This document shows, piece after piece, positions 21,618-36,864 of a DNA stretch of 64,000 nt. This DNA is from Actinomucor elegans (Eukaryota > Mucoromycota > Mucoromycetes > Mucorales > Mucoraceae). Under the pieces are notes generated by a model. That model did no database searches and was not told the origin of the DNA. It worked only from the letters and a program-made list of their open reading frames with translations. The translations under genes and the position numbers were made by a program. The stretch spans positions 496,001 to 560,000 of the forward strand of contig JAMSLZ010000009.1 of the NCBI GenBank assembly GCA_026027325.1, given 5' to 3'. Every line of letters begins with the position of its first letter. Within the stretch, counting starts at the first letter, position 1.

Positions 21618-22313
21618 TTATTCTTTCTTTCTGTTATGGGTTTGCAATAGTTGTATAAGATGGTTCATCACATACTCTTCTCTAGGTATGTCTTCTTTTA
21701 AATCGTCTAGCTGTTTACTTTCATTGAATGATAAAAATTTCTGGATGATAGGATCGCTCTATAGTAAATGCTTTAGTACCATGATGATTAGAGGAGGATA
21801 TTTAATGCCTACCTTGATATCTTGTGCCAATCTGTTTTTGTTTGAGTCCTCTATTGTTCTATCATTTTTTTTTAAATAAATCAGACTTATATCTACATAT
21901 ACATGTAAAATAGACTTACTTGCAAAACTCCTCTATTAATGTGGATATCACTTTTATATTACGGCTCGTAGTGATATTCTTCTGCTTATTCACAATTGCA
22001 GCCGCTACTTTAGATACCTGGTCAAATAGAGTATCAGTAAACAACATTTGATTAATGTTATAAGTATATGTACTTTTTTGAGCTCTTCTTCATCACTAGT
22101 CACCCATTGATTGTTTAATATGTGAGCCAATGTATCAGGCGTTAAAATAGGAGGCGAGCCCCAGTGGTCGTCCAAATTGCGTATAATCTCTGAAATGCGA
22201 TCTTCTGCCATGACAGAAGAGTCTGTTGAAGCAAGGCTACTACTACTGGCCTTTTTGCTTAAAGACGTCTTTTGTTTCTGTCTTTCATGGCTTGTCGGCA
22301 AAGTAAAGTACAT
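21618..22313 (-). CDS. unrecognised 170-aa protein, four exons
   Basis: Exons 22313-22074, 22017-21920, 21848-21813 and 21756-21618 join in phase with GT-AG introns of 56-71 bp. The first exon has a Ser/Lys-rich, likely disordered start (SLSKKASSSSLASTDSS) and then RISEIIRNLDDHWGSPPIL. Later exons are predicted helical (KVISTLIEEFCK; PREEYVMNHLIQLLQTHNRK). No signal peptide, membrane segment or known motif was seen. I do not recognise the family. The third exon is short (36 nt), and alternative acceptors for exons 3 and 4 exist two bases away. Confidence 0.55.
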
Positions 22314-25539
<3,226 letters not shown>

Positions 25540-25849
25540 GTTCAATATTAGTAATAAAAAAAAAATCAACAACTATTGGTTTTGTAATAAAAATACTTGA
25601 AGGAATGAGATAGCTGGTTGGTCAATATAGAATTGCTGATACTAGTAATAAACAGAAGAGACTGTGCTTATTGATGTGCATATGTGGGGAGTATTTAATA
25701 TACACCTCTTTCCCTACTATATAAAGATCACTACGGCCCGGAACTTGGGACCCAAAAGAGCTTGTGTTAACTTGAATTCCTTAATTTCATAGTAGGTTTT
25801 ACTATTGACATGCCCCACAATGATATCTGTATGAGAAATTATATACTAA

Positions 25850-25885
<36 letters not shown>

Positions 25886-27371
25886 ACCTGATATTTTCCT
25901 ACAAAGATCACCAAGGCTTATATGGATATTTGTAGTGTTTGGTAGTATAATAAAATAGAATAGATTTTAATAGCATTTTAAAGCGTCTTTACTTAAATAG
26001 TATGCTTAAAAAGCTTGTCCTTTAACATTTATTATAGAAACGACCTAGACCAGAGGACAACAGTATTGAACCAAGGATTATATATTTTCAAGAAATGAGA
26101 CATGACGGCATTTGTGAATAATGATAGAGGGAGCCCTTGTCACTTGATTATATTTTTGTTTAATAGACCTTGCTTGCTAGGTTTTGGGTTTGTCTGTTTG
26201 AATGTAAAACCAGCTCGAGGTTACTAGAGGGAGATGGATTATTTTTATTTGCAAGATCCAAAACGTATGTGCGTTTCTCGAAGTAGTTCTTTCGACAAAA
26301 GAAAAAGCTATGCTATGAAAAAAAAAAAATACCACAGTGTAGCGGCAGCTAATCGCTCGCAAGCATGAATTTGTGCTTTGGGGCTCTTTCCAACCTTGTG
26401 TTACAAAAGCGTTTTCTTATGCCGATTCGAGACAGAGGGAGCCAGGCTTATTCAAAGCAACCGGCCAATATATTAAACACACAGTCATCAGGTACAAATA
26501 AAAGCAAGGCATTATTAGGTGAAGCATACCTTTATGGGTATGGGTTGTTTATCGGATGCGATGTTTGATCGAGAATCTGTACACAGATCTCTTATTAGTC
26601 TTCTATAGGCCGAGATTGGGCAAATAAATTGGAGCTCAGAAATCAACATTTGGTTTCAAAATGAAATTCACGATTGTGGAAGATAACTACTGCGAATGAA
26701 TCTATTTAATTTCTTAAAAAGAAAGATGGAACGTCAAGTGTTCTTCTAATAGTGTAGATTTCATATTATATCAATAACAAGCATATTGCTCTAATAAATG
26801 AAAAATTCCAAATTTCGGAGGTGTTTAGCAAATGCCATGCTTTATGTTCATAAAACTTAATCCAAAAGAACTCTTTATTAGTTATATGGACTCTATATCT
26901 GAAATATCCCTTTTTTTGGTTTTTTTGTTGTTGCTCTAATGTCTATTCAGTGAGTTTGAATGGTTTACTCGAATGTTTCATAAAGTGTAGTACCATATTT
27001 GATTAGTATTACATGCTTCGAATGAAAATACAAAGAACATATTATATCCTAGAAATTGTTAGTGATTCATGTATATTTTATATAATCTACTAAATACATA
27101 TCTCTCTTCCGATCTCGCTCTAATATCGTATCTCGCATATGTTCTATGCTTAAAACAAACTACTGAATCTATTAGAACACTGATTTAACTGCAGTACAAT
27201 GGCGGTATTGGTTGACAACGCAAAATATGGCTATTATTGGACTATATCATGTACATGTTTTCACCAACATTTTAATTGGATGGCTTACATTAAACTATCA
27301 TTGGTGGTCATGCCGAAGCACTGTTTGTATCACACATTATGCCCTGCTTTCTTCTTTGTACAACCATAGTT
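25540..27371. other. intergenic region after histone H3
   Basis: Contains a 33-nt A-run at 25852-25884, AT-rich sequence, and one short open frame described separately (26365-26568). No SINE-like A/B boxes or tRNA cloverleaf were recognised in front of the A-run. Confidence 0.45.
26365..26568 (+). CDS. short ORF (67 aa), doubtful
   Basis: ATG-initiated frame starting MNLCFGALSNLVLQKRFLMP and ending in EAYLYGYGLFIGCDV. Its base composition is more GC-rich than its surroundings, which is why it is listed. There is no recognised motif, no clear promoter and no splice partner. It could be a small mitochondrial or secreted protein, the first exon of a decayed gene, or chance. Confidence 0.2.
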   Translation: MNLCFGALSNLVLQKRFLMPIRDRGSQAYSKQPANILNTQSSGTNKSKALLGEAYLYGYGLFIGCDV

Positions 27372-29247
27372 TTATTTAATAGTAGCAGCAGTTAAATTTG
27401 GCAGTTCTACACTTGGATCTATATCCAATAATTTTTGATGAATAGCCTTTAGGGCTCGCAAAGCAAATCGCTCTTCTACAACGCAAGAGATATTGATTTC
27501 GGAAGCACCTTGCGAAATGATTTCGATACTAATACCAGCTTCAGCCAAAGAAGTGAACATTTTACCGGCTACACCAACTAAATTTTTCATTTGTTTGCCT
27601 ACAAGAGATATAATGGCCATGTCTTGTATGACATCTACCTATTTGGAAGATGGTTTAGGCACGCCATAAAGCGAAATCGATACAATGACTTACTTTTCCC
27701 AGATTCTTTAATTCTACAAGAGCCTTTTCTAAATTATTCTCTGCCACATCAGGCGACAGTGCCATAGATACATGTACTTCTGAAGTCGAGATCAAATCCA
27801 CCACTATATTATGGTCATCCAAAGTCGTAAATATCTTGGCCAAGAAGCCATGGCTCACATTCTTTCGATTAGAATGTACATTCAAGACACAAATCTTATC
27901 CTTGACAGTGACAGCAGTAGGGTGTTTGCGCGACAAATCTAAATGATACCCATTTTGAGCCAGCACAGCAGGCGTAGGAGGTGGTGTCGCATAACCAGCG
28001 TTACTAGAACTTTGTGTATCGGGGAAAATGATGGTACCAGAACCATTAGGGTTTTCTACGTTCTTGATGCGGATTGGTATCTCGGATTTGATGACTTGTT
28101 CCATAGTGAAAGGGTGAATTACTTCAGAACCATAGTATGTCAATTCAGCCGCTTCTTCAGGTGTAATGATAGGGAGTAAACGGGCAGTTTTGACTTTACG
28201 TGGATCAGCAGTAAAGATACCATCGACCTCTTTCCAAATTTGAAGTTCTTGAGATTGAAGACCTACAGCAGCAAGAGCGGCACAGAGATCAGTGTAGCCT
28301 CGACCAATGCTGGTTAATAAACTACCAGGTACATTGCCAAAAAAACCTACAAGAAAGAGTTAGTCAATGGAATAGTTTTATATATATAAAAGATGGGGGG
28401 GGGGTTTACCAGTAAGAACAGGCACACGATTTCCGCATTCTTGAATCACCTGACGCAGACGCTGTGCAATGTAATCGTAAAACGATTGATCCAGTACGGT
28501 GAATTCTCGATCGATCAGGTTGTTTAATACTACAAGCTGACTATCGATACCCTGTATTAAAGGCATATTAGCAAGGATATAGATAATAATGATGATAACT
28601 TACTCTATCTTTCAACACAGCAGCTACAATGGTACATGCTAATTTCTCGCCCATACCAACAATGATATCTTTGGACCTTGGTGAGATTTCATCTATAATC
28701 TATATAGAGACAGTGTTACTCAATATTAGCATATAAATGGGTCATTTGACGCATACCTCAGCTGCCTCCAAGAAAGATCTTAGTTTCAGGCACTCTTTTT
28801 TCAGCTGAGATTCTAGAGACAGTAAGATTTCTTGGTTTTGAATGGCCGCTTTTGCTGCATTAAGATGATCTTTTGTAATCTCTTCTACAATCTCTAGATG
28901 CTTATTAGATCCTTCAATAAGCGCCTCTTCAGCTGCTTTTAGCAGTCTAAAAGCCAAATGATTCAATATTATTGAAAATAACGTCAGTTTGAGTAACTTA
29001 CCTATTGGTTGTGCCCTTATCTTTGGTTTCTCCACTTCTCGCTGAGCAAACAATGACCACTCGGTTAGTTTTAATGTATGAACTACATTATAAATCAGTA
29101 CAATGGAAACACAAGTATATTGGTATATGCTGCCTACGGTATAATTGTATCTGCAATTTCACTCAAGAATTTGCCTACGCTGGTGCCACCATATTTCTGA
29201 ACAATCCAAGGTAAATTATCTGGATTTGATTTTAATGATAATTGCAT
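27372..29247 (-). CDS. HOM3: aspartokinase (first step of Met/Thr/Ile synthesis)
   Basis: Seven exons in phase: 29247-29138, 29082-29002, 28946-28757, 28699-28604, 28551-28410, 28346-27694 and 27638-27372; 512 aa. The N-terminus has the kinase signature VQKYGGTSVGKF, then RVVIVCSARSGETKDKGTTN. The central part has GFFGNVPGSLLTSIGRGYTD and EVDGIFTADPRKVKTA, the nucleotide/aspartate-binding blocks. Two C-terminal ACT domains follow (CVLNVHSNRKNVSHGFLAK; IISLVGKQMKNLVGVAGK), implying threonine-type feedback control as in fungal HOM3. The exon 5 donor abuts a run of 10 G (28395-28404 on the plus strand). Confidence 0.95.
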
Positions 29248-29566
29248 AATTTCAGGTTTTGTATTCTCAATTGATATATGTATGTATATATTCTTCTTTT
29301 ATGATAAAGAAGAATCTTTTAATTGAAAGAGAAAGAAGGTTAGCAGGGTAGATATGTAAAACAAAAAAGAAGGAATTCACCCAATATCTATTCGAGATGG
29401 AATCAGAAAACCAGCAAATCAGCGTCGGCCGTCACAAAGAGATCATCTATTAGGAGCTCCATTTCAAAAAACTTCACTGGCTCAAATTTTAGATGCGTCA
29501 TCGCACATCATTTTCAGCCTGGAATTCGTTATTTAGACCCGAGACGGGCCCTTAGCAAGACCCGTG
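29248..29566. promoter_or_regulatory. divergent promoter between aspartokinase and PUS1
   Basis: A 319-bp spacer between divergent starts. An AT-rich centre (29250-29340) is followed by a more GC-rich part near PUS1 (gcgtcggccg at 29423-29432). I did not identify a TGACTC-type Gcn4 site or a TATA box with confidence. Confidence 0.4.
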
Positions 29567-31200
29567 ATGATTCTAAAACGCACTTTATACACAACCCGAG
29601 TTTGTCTCGATCGAGTCATAAAAACTTCGAAAGATCGTAAAGCTCATTTTGAAAATGTGAATAGTTGGCAATCAGACAGCAATAATACTACTCATATTTT
29701 ATCGAACCGAGAGCCCCGTTTGCCAAAGAAGAAAGTGGCTCTTTTACTAGGATTTAACGGATCTGAATATCAGGGCATGCAAGCGTAAGACCAAGCGTGT
29801 GTTCTGTATTTATAATTTCTTGAGTAACACATAGCCTAGGAATCCAGGTGCGCATACAATTGAAAGTGTTTTGTTTCAAGCACTATGTCAAACTGGCGCA
29901 GTTTCGCCCATGAACGCGATTGACCCAAGAAAAGTGCAACTGATGCGAGCTGCACGCACAGACAAAGGTGTCCATGCTTCCTGTAACCTTGTTTCGCTTA
30001 AAATGCTCTGTCATGATACAAACATTATCCAAAAGCTAAATCAAATTTTGCCCGAACATATTCGTATTTGGGGTAACACACTGGGCGCGCTATATTCATC
30101 CACAATTCGATTTCTAATAATTATGCAGGTTACGTAGAAACACAACGCAATTTTCACGCAAAGACCAAATGTGATTCTCGTATTTATGAATACTTGTTTC
30201 CTGCTTATGCATTAAAACAATTGGAGCCTGAAAAGAAATGGACTCACAGCCGACAGACTGAGAAAGACATACAAATTTCAACAGAAGACGGTACTTTGAC
30301 CAAGTATATGGCTCCTACAGATCCAAAAAAACTGTTTGGCTATAGAGTTGAAGATGCACGCTTAAGCAAGTTCCGTCAGGCCATGTCCATGTTTCAGGGC
30401 ACCCATAATTTTCACAACTATACAATTGCCAGAAGTTTCAAAGAGCCGGCAGCAAAACGCTACATGATCGACATCAAGGTATTTGAGCAATACAAAAATT
30501 AGCAATATGCTCTTGATGATTAACACACAAGTAGGTGAGTGAGCCCATGATGATTGAGGGCATGGAGTGGATCAGTGTTAAATTACACGGCCAATCCTTT
30601 ATGCTTCATCAAATCAGAAAAATGATATGTAAATACAATTTCTTTCATCTGAGAAAGCTCTGGTTACTCACTGGTTCACTATGTATTTAGCTATGGCCAT
30701 GCTCTCTGTAAGAACCGATACACCTCTCTCACTCATACCAAAAACATTCGAATCTGCCAAAATCAATATCCCCAAAGCACCAGCACTGGGACTTTTGCTC
30801 GACAGGCCTGTATTCCAATTGTATAATGAACGAATACAATCTATAGAAAAAAGAGAAAGCATTGACTTTGATTTGTACAAGGTAATAGCCTTGAAAACAA
30901 CGATGAAACGGTGACTGAGATGTGTGTTATTAGGATGAAATAGAAGAGTTCAAACATAAGCATATCTACTCAAAGATATTTGAGCAAGAGCATCAAGATA
31001 ATGTGTAAGTATTGGAATCTTTTATATAGTAGAGTACTTATATAATTTTTTTTTTGTTCCTTTACAGATTCGATACCTTTCTAATGACCATTGATTCACA
31101 CATTGATTCAGATTACTCATATTTTAACAAAGAGGGCGAAATACCCGAGCATTGTATATTATCGACAAAGTACTCTGTACCTGATAGTGAATTAAACTAG
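29567..31200 (+). CDS. PUS1: tRNA pseudouridine synthase PUS1
   Basis: Seven exons (29567-29784, 29840-30072, 30130-30478, 30535-30628, 30691-30881, 30934-31004, 31068-31200) in phase. A basic N-terminus may aid nuclear/mitochondrial targeting. Landmarks: [19 protein letters not shown]; the catalytic block [12 protein letters not shown] with the invariant Asp; [26 protein letters not shown]; and MLHQIRKMI. The order and the IEGxLFxA-type helix match eukaryotic Pus1/Pus2 rather than Deg1. Known role: U-to-pseudouridine conversion in several tRNAs, U2 snRNA and mRNA. The acidic C-terminal extension (exons 5-7) is typical of the family. Confidence 0.92.
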
Positions 31201-33011
31201 TGGAGTATTCATATATGGCTTTAAATCAAAATCATTTGAATGACCTACGTGCCTCCTGTACTGGTCATATCCCAATAACGAAAGGAATTGGTCTAGTAAT
31301 AAATAAACGGGATAGATCTATTAACGCTGTTATATCATGTGTACTGCATACCACTAACTAATAGTTCCTTATGATTATACTTTCTAGTACTAATAGTAAA
31401 GTCAAAAAGCAATTAGATAACAAAACATAGCTTTTCGTATCGACTTTTAGTACGATGCATTATGATTTGACTTTAGAAAATTGTTGAAGAGTATGTTTAA
31501 TTGCTACAATGAAGTGTTGGCCATAAAATAATGTTCACAGATTACCACGTAGCAGCATCTCTATCTACTAGATTCGCTATATAGCACTATTGAAAACAAA
31601 AAGAAAACAAAAAGAACATATATCAAAAAATAAATGTTTAAAGAGCATATATATATATATATATTGAATATATGATTTATATTTGATATTTGGTTGATGG
31701 AAGCATGCTACAATTCGTCTCTACTGCTATCACATTTTATAGTGTGCGTGATGCTTATGATATGCGTTAGCTCGCTTCTTTTTGACTTTTATAAGATGAC
31801 AAAAGCACTAATGTATATCTTGAACTATAAACAACTAAATTGGATTATGAGCAATACTTCTATATAGTCTTTAATGCTGTTAAAATGCAAAGTAGTAGTA
31901 TACCGTTCCATTGCACATTTAATTTCTGGTATTTTATTAGATGGTGATCATTTACCTATACTATTAGTTGACTAGATCTCAAGGATACTTTCTTGATGCT
32001 CCTATAAAGATAATGATAGTGATGACTTGGAAATTTAGGCCTAAGGGCACATCTTTACTAATGCTTTGAAAAACATATGATTTCCTTTCATTGCCAACAT
32101 TTCTACATCTCTCAATTTAAGATAGATCGTGATAACTGATACATGTTGTAAATAAAACATTGAGAGTACTAAACCCATTATTTTACTAAATTACAATTAT
32201 TACATCCCGTTTTAGGTACATGCTTTAAATTACACGTTCTTCATACAACTTGGATGTATAGATGGTGTAAATCTCTCAATTGATCCTGGCCAAATGTCAC
32301 ATAAGGATAGTATATGTTATGCTGAGGATGAAATTCTAAATCTATTAAAGCTTTTGTTTTGCTGAAATAAAGTGAGTATATTATGCAGTTTAAGAAAGAT
32401 CGGCATGTAGAGTTATATATGTTTCGCCTGCCCATATCTCATCATCTCTAAATCTTTATCGATCGCAGTTTAATGTTGTAGCATCTGATCATGTCATATT
32501 CCATATTTAAAATGAGCTACTATAACTACGGGGGGTCACTCTGTGCTTTTGATGAATTTACTGTCTCATCTGCATCAAATAAATGTTATCAATATACGAT
32601 TGGAGATATTTGAGTAGATGGTTTCACTGTAAATCGACAAGTGCCATTAAGCCGAAATTTCTAAATTGAACGTGTGAGGTACAAGAAAAAAGCTGATATA
32701 TAATGACCTCAAATAGAACTCGCCGACTGGAGCAGTCCTGTGTAGCGATGATCCACTTATTACAGAAAATTACAGCTATACTACAGGGTCTTTGGTTTGA
32801 GTCACCCATATGATTTAGCTTACTTAATAACCCAGATTCCCGCTTCCAAGTTACACGAATGATAATGCTCCGTTTGGTAACAAACGGGTATAATTCGTGG
32901 GGAAATCAAACTAAACTTTTCCCGGCTTACCAGCATGTGGGCACTAGGCTATAAAAACTTCTTTGTTCTCTCTCTCTTTTCTTCTGTATTATATCCAAAA
33001 AAGAAAAAGAA
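31201..33011. other. intergenic AT-rich region
   Basis: No gene supported. Contains an (AT)n run at about 31649-31665 and, near the right end, the TATA element and CT-rich leader of the next gene. Confidence 0.45.
32949..32958 (+). promoter_or_regulatory. TATA box of the coiled-coil gene
   Basis: ctataaaaac lies about 55-60 bp upstream of the ATG at 33012 and is followed by a C/T-rich start region (ttctctctctctttt), a common fungal core-promoter layout. Confidence 0.6.
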
Positions 33012-34217
33012 ATGTCTACTACTGCTAATCTCGAAAGTATTGATCAGCTTATTCATGCTATTGCCAACCTTTCCCATGTTGAGAGACCTTGCCTTGAAAA
33101 CCTTTTGACTATAAAAAAGTTGGAGATTGCAAAAGAACCTGTCGATAAGGAACACCATGAAGCTCTTTCTAAAGTGTAAGTTATATTTATGAATACATAC
33201 TTACATATATATATACATATATATGCAAATGACTAAACTTCTTGGTATGGTAGTATTATGTGGAAAAATGAACTTCTCAGCTTGAATTCTTGGTCTTTAC
33301 AGTGGGCTCTTACCAAACTGACTGTAGGTTATACAAAAAGCTTGAAGCTCAAGCAAAGTTAACTGATAAATTATCTTAGTGTACTTTACAAGCAGAGAAG
33401 GATCGTGTTCAAATAGGTTTGGAAAAGGCCAATACACTTGTAGTTGAAACAGAACAAAAGGTACAGGTTGAAAAGGACAAGATCCATGATGTGGAAGTCA
33501 AGAACGAGAAATATGCTATTGATTATAGACAGCTTGAAAAGTATCGCGAAGATATTACTGTGCTGCTGGACAGTGTAAGTATTTTGCATATATAAGTCAG
33601 AGAAATAATAACTGATTACGGGTTAATTTTAGGCTGTAAAGGGTGATTTTCCAAGTGAAAAGGTTTTAAAGGACAGCATTGAAGAATATAAGAACAAGTC
33701 TATTGAGGTAAAAAAAAAAAAAAAAAAAAAAAAAGCTTCCAAGTGCCCACGTATAAAGAAAAAAGACTCATATTGCTTGCTCTAGAAATTTGAAAACATC
33801 AAAAAGTTGGAAAAGGTAAAGGAACTTTTAAAGAACGCCGATACTGCTTTGTTGGAGGCTATTCTTGAATTACGTTCATCTGCAGTTAAAGAGCACTTGA
33901 TGGGTGAAGGCAAGGTATATTTCCCTCAAATTGCTTATGATTGTCTCAAGGAAGCTCGTGAAATGTACCCTGATTTGCCTGGATTTGAATCACCTTCAGA
34001 GTATGTCAATGAAGCAGATAACACGGGTGCTTATTATTCTCCTATGCAAAAATACTTGTGGGATGTGCGTCGTAGATTAAGCGAACTTGTCGACTGGTGC
34101 GATAAAGAAGCCATCGTCTCGTTAGAAGATGAAACTGAAATTCAGATCGAACTTGGTTCCAAAGTGGATGAATATAATTTTGAAAGACGTAGAATCCTTA
34201 AAGAGGGTTTGAACTAG
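33012..34217 (+). pseudogene. coiled-coil protein gene with an in-frame TAG
   Basis: Exons 33012-33175, 33328-33574, 33633-33707 and 33786-34217 join in phase to 305 codons. The product would be mostly alpha-helical with long heptad-like stretches (LEKANTLVVETEQKVQVEK; YRQLEKYREDITVLLDS) and a conserved-looking C-terminal part (GKVYFPQIAYDCLKEAREMY; YYSPMQKYLWDVRRRLSELV). In exon 2 a TAG at 33377-33379 interrupts the frame between DKLS and CTLQAEKDRV; CAG (Gln) would fit. No alternative splice removing it in frame was found. Family not recognised. Promoter and all other exons look healthy, so the break is either recent or the splicing is misread. Confidence 0.6.
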
Positions 34218-34318
34218 TAAGCTTTGCTTGCTGCTTGTATTTATATTTATATATCTATCTATCTATATTATTACTGCTTCTTAATATTATAAAACTTTAT
34301 TATACTACACTCGATGTT

Positions 34319-36864
34319 CTACACTTTAATTAAAGTCGTTACTTTGACAGTGCCGTCTACACTTCCTAACAAACAAGCGTTTGAAGAATTGGTCCAATCG
34401 ACAGTGGTGATATTCTGGTATACAGGTTGATTGCCAAACTTTAATACAGAGGGGTTATTTGCTTCAGCGACGCGATAAATCGATGCATAATTAGATTCTT
34501 GGGCAGTAGCAGCACAGAGTACATAGTCGGTATCAGCACTGAATGCCACCATCTGAGAACGAGGCGAAACAGATAGCAAAGACTGCGTTACACTGTCATC
34601 CTCACTGTTGGATTTGATGGAAGCGGTAGGTGATTTGGCTGGATAAGCTGCAGATGGAGGAAATCCTTCCAGTGGACTATTGAATATGCATGTACCTGGT
34701 TTATGAATAGACCATTGTGATAGCTATGAATGATATCAGTATATCAATGTATACTTCTGTCTTGTGATATGCTCACCTCGCCATTGCTATCGACTGAATA
34801 AATTGAATTTTCGTCAAAACTGAATTGTGCTGCACAAGAAGGCTGACCTTTCCATTCAGTAATGGATTTCATACTTCGGATATCTATCATAACATTAGAT
34901 TAAATAATACAAGTTAAAAACTATTTGCTTTTACCAAAGATACGCATCAATCCACCTGCATCACCAGCAACCAACATTTGCCCATTATGATTGAGTTTGA
35001 TTGTATTGATGTTCGATTCTGATTCTGATTCTTTAAGCTCAAAAGTACCCTAAACAAAAGAAACAGGTTAGCATATGTATTCTGCTTGTTTGGCTATTCA
35101 CTATACACAGGCTGACATGGTCTTCATACTCCAAGCAACAAGAGCACCTGACTTTTTACCATCTGAATGCAATCGATTACCTGAGCCTGCACATACAAAT
35201 ATTGGTTCTACAGGACTTGATGATAATTGATTCACCCTATCATTGATTATAAGTCTACTATATCTAAACTTAAATACAAACTACTTACCATGGGTACGTT
35301 TCATCCATCATGAACTCTTGTACTATTGATTTAGAGTCCACATTATATACGCGAATCAAACCTGTATCAGTTCCCAAATACAGCTATTAAAGAATAAGTT
35401 TCTTGTATCAGGTTATCCATTGTACTTACGAATCGATCAGATTTTGCATCCCATTCCAAAGACAATACATTGGATGCTGCATTTTTGATTTTGAGTGGAT
35501 TGAAGGATTTGCCTTTGTAACTCCAGATCCTTTTTTTTTTAAGTATATATAATCAATACATGTAATAAATATCGACAGATTTACTATATACTTGCCTCAC
35601 AATATTATCCATATCGCAACTAGCAATCAAATCACCTTGGCTTGAGAACTTGGCATGGGTGATAGCTGATGCATGTTCAGAGAATTCTTCTTGATTAACA
35701 ATCAAGAAAGGCTCGTGATCTTCGTTGTTTGTTTTTGATACTACAGATCGATGTGTGGATTCTGAACTGGATCGTTTGGGCAAGTTCAAAAACGTATTGG
35801 CGCCACCAACAGAAGCAGCATGTATGGTTGAAATAGAAGCCGTGGCTGACTTATTGTTTGAGGAAGACGAAGAAGCAGCGCGTCTGCGTATCAATGATAT
35901 ACCATCTGTCATTTCTTTACGCGTTTCAACTACTTCGTGCTTGAGTTTAGCAATGTCGTTCTCGCGTGCTTCCAATGTAGCCCGTTGATTTTCGACTGTG
36001 CTTTTAAGGGTTTCGATTTCTGTTTGTTGAGTTTTACGTTGAATGCGATCGATGTTAAAGGACAATAAACTTGGCAGAGCTAATCTGAAGATGATCAGTA
36101 TCAAATAGAGAGCCTTGTAGAGTGATATATCTTACGCATGTTTTGAAAGGTAGTAGCCAAAAAGTTGTGTAGTGAAATGGTATAGTTATCTACCCATTGC
36201 TTGGAAAAGAACGTTTCAAACGCTGGATCATTGGATGGATTTTTTATGTACGGTAATGCTATCCAAAGTCATTAGTTTCTTCTTGAAACACACAACTATT
36301 TACGTTACCAAACCATTGAGACCATTCTGGTTTACCGTGTAATTCAGGTCCATATACATCAAAAAACTCAATGACCTTTTCTCGTTTTTTATGTTGCATA
36401 GCTAGCCAAAAACGTGTTATATATTATAATAAAACTGTCGTGTTCTTTGTTACCATGTATTAAATAATGCCTTAATAAACAGAGTTCAAACTTCTTTATC
36501 GTACGTTGGAAGCGACTATCTAACCGAGAAAAGAATCGAAGATCCAGATATCGATAATAATCTATTAATGCACTTATATCACCACTCGCAATAGCTCCTA
36601 ATAGTTCCTCAATAATCTTATCGACCTAGGCGTGCGTAATAGGGTTTAGTAAACAATGACCAGAGCAAGCAACATTTTACCTGGAAGCCTTTATCCTTGT
36701 CTGTACGTAGTTCTGACTCTAATGCTCGAAATGTAGCAGTAAAACCTCTAAACTATGAAACAAAAGAGCATTAAGAGATGGGTTTCGTAAGCTAGAATCA
36801 AAGACAATTTCTTTACGAGTAAATATTCTTTTACAAGCTCATCCACTTGATAGAGTGAATTCAT
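34319..36864 (-). CDS. WDR91: WDR91-like WD40 protein (endosomal Rab7 effector)
   Basis: Twelve exons in phase give about 647 aa (36864-36817, 36752-36681, 36625-36454, 36401-36309, 36258-36136, 36079-35596, 35529-35430, 35383-35289, 35236-35107, 35049-34935, 34883-34777, 34723-34319). The N-terminus has the LisH-like and helical region typical of WDR91 (LYQVDELVKEYLL, FTATFRALESELRTDKDKGF, YYRYLDLRFFSRLD). A coiled coil (ENQRATLEARENDIAKLKHE) and a Ser-rich linker follow, then WD repeats (SQGDLIASCDMDNIVRIW; GQMLVAGDAGGLMRIFDIR). Known role in animals: endosome conversion via Rab7 and PI3P control. The intron after exon 6 uses a GC donor. Its 3' end is 101 bp from the convergent coiled-coil gene. 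Confidence 0.9.

Noticed and set aside
25684..25884. SINE or processed pseudogene ending in the 33-nt A-run
   Set aside because: No A/B boxes, no tRNA-like head and no recognisable coding sequence in front of the A-run; it is kept only as a homopolymer.
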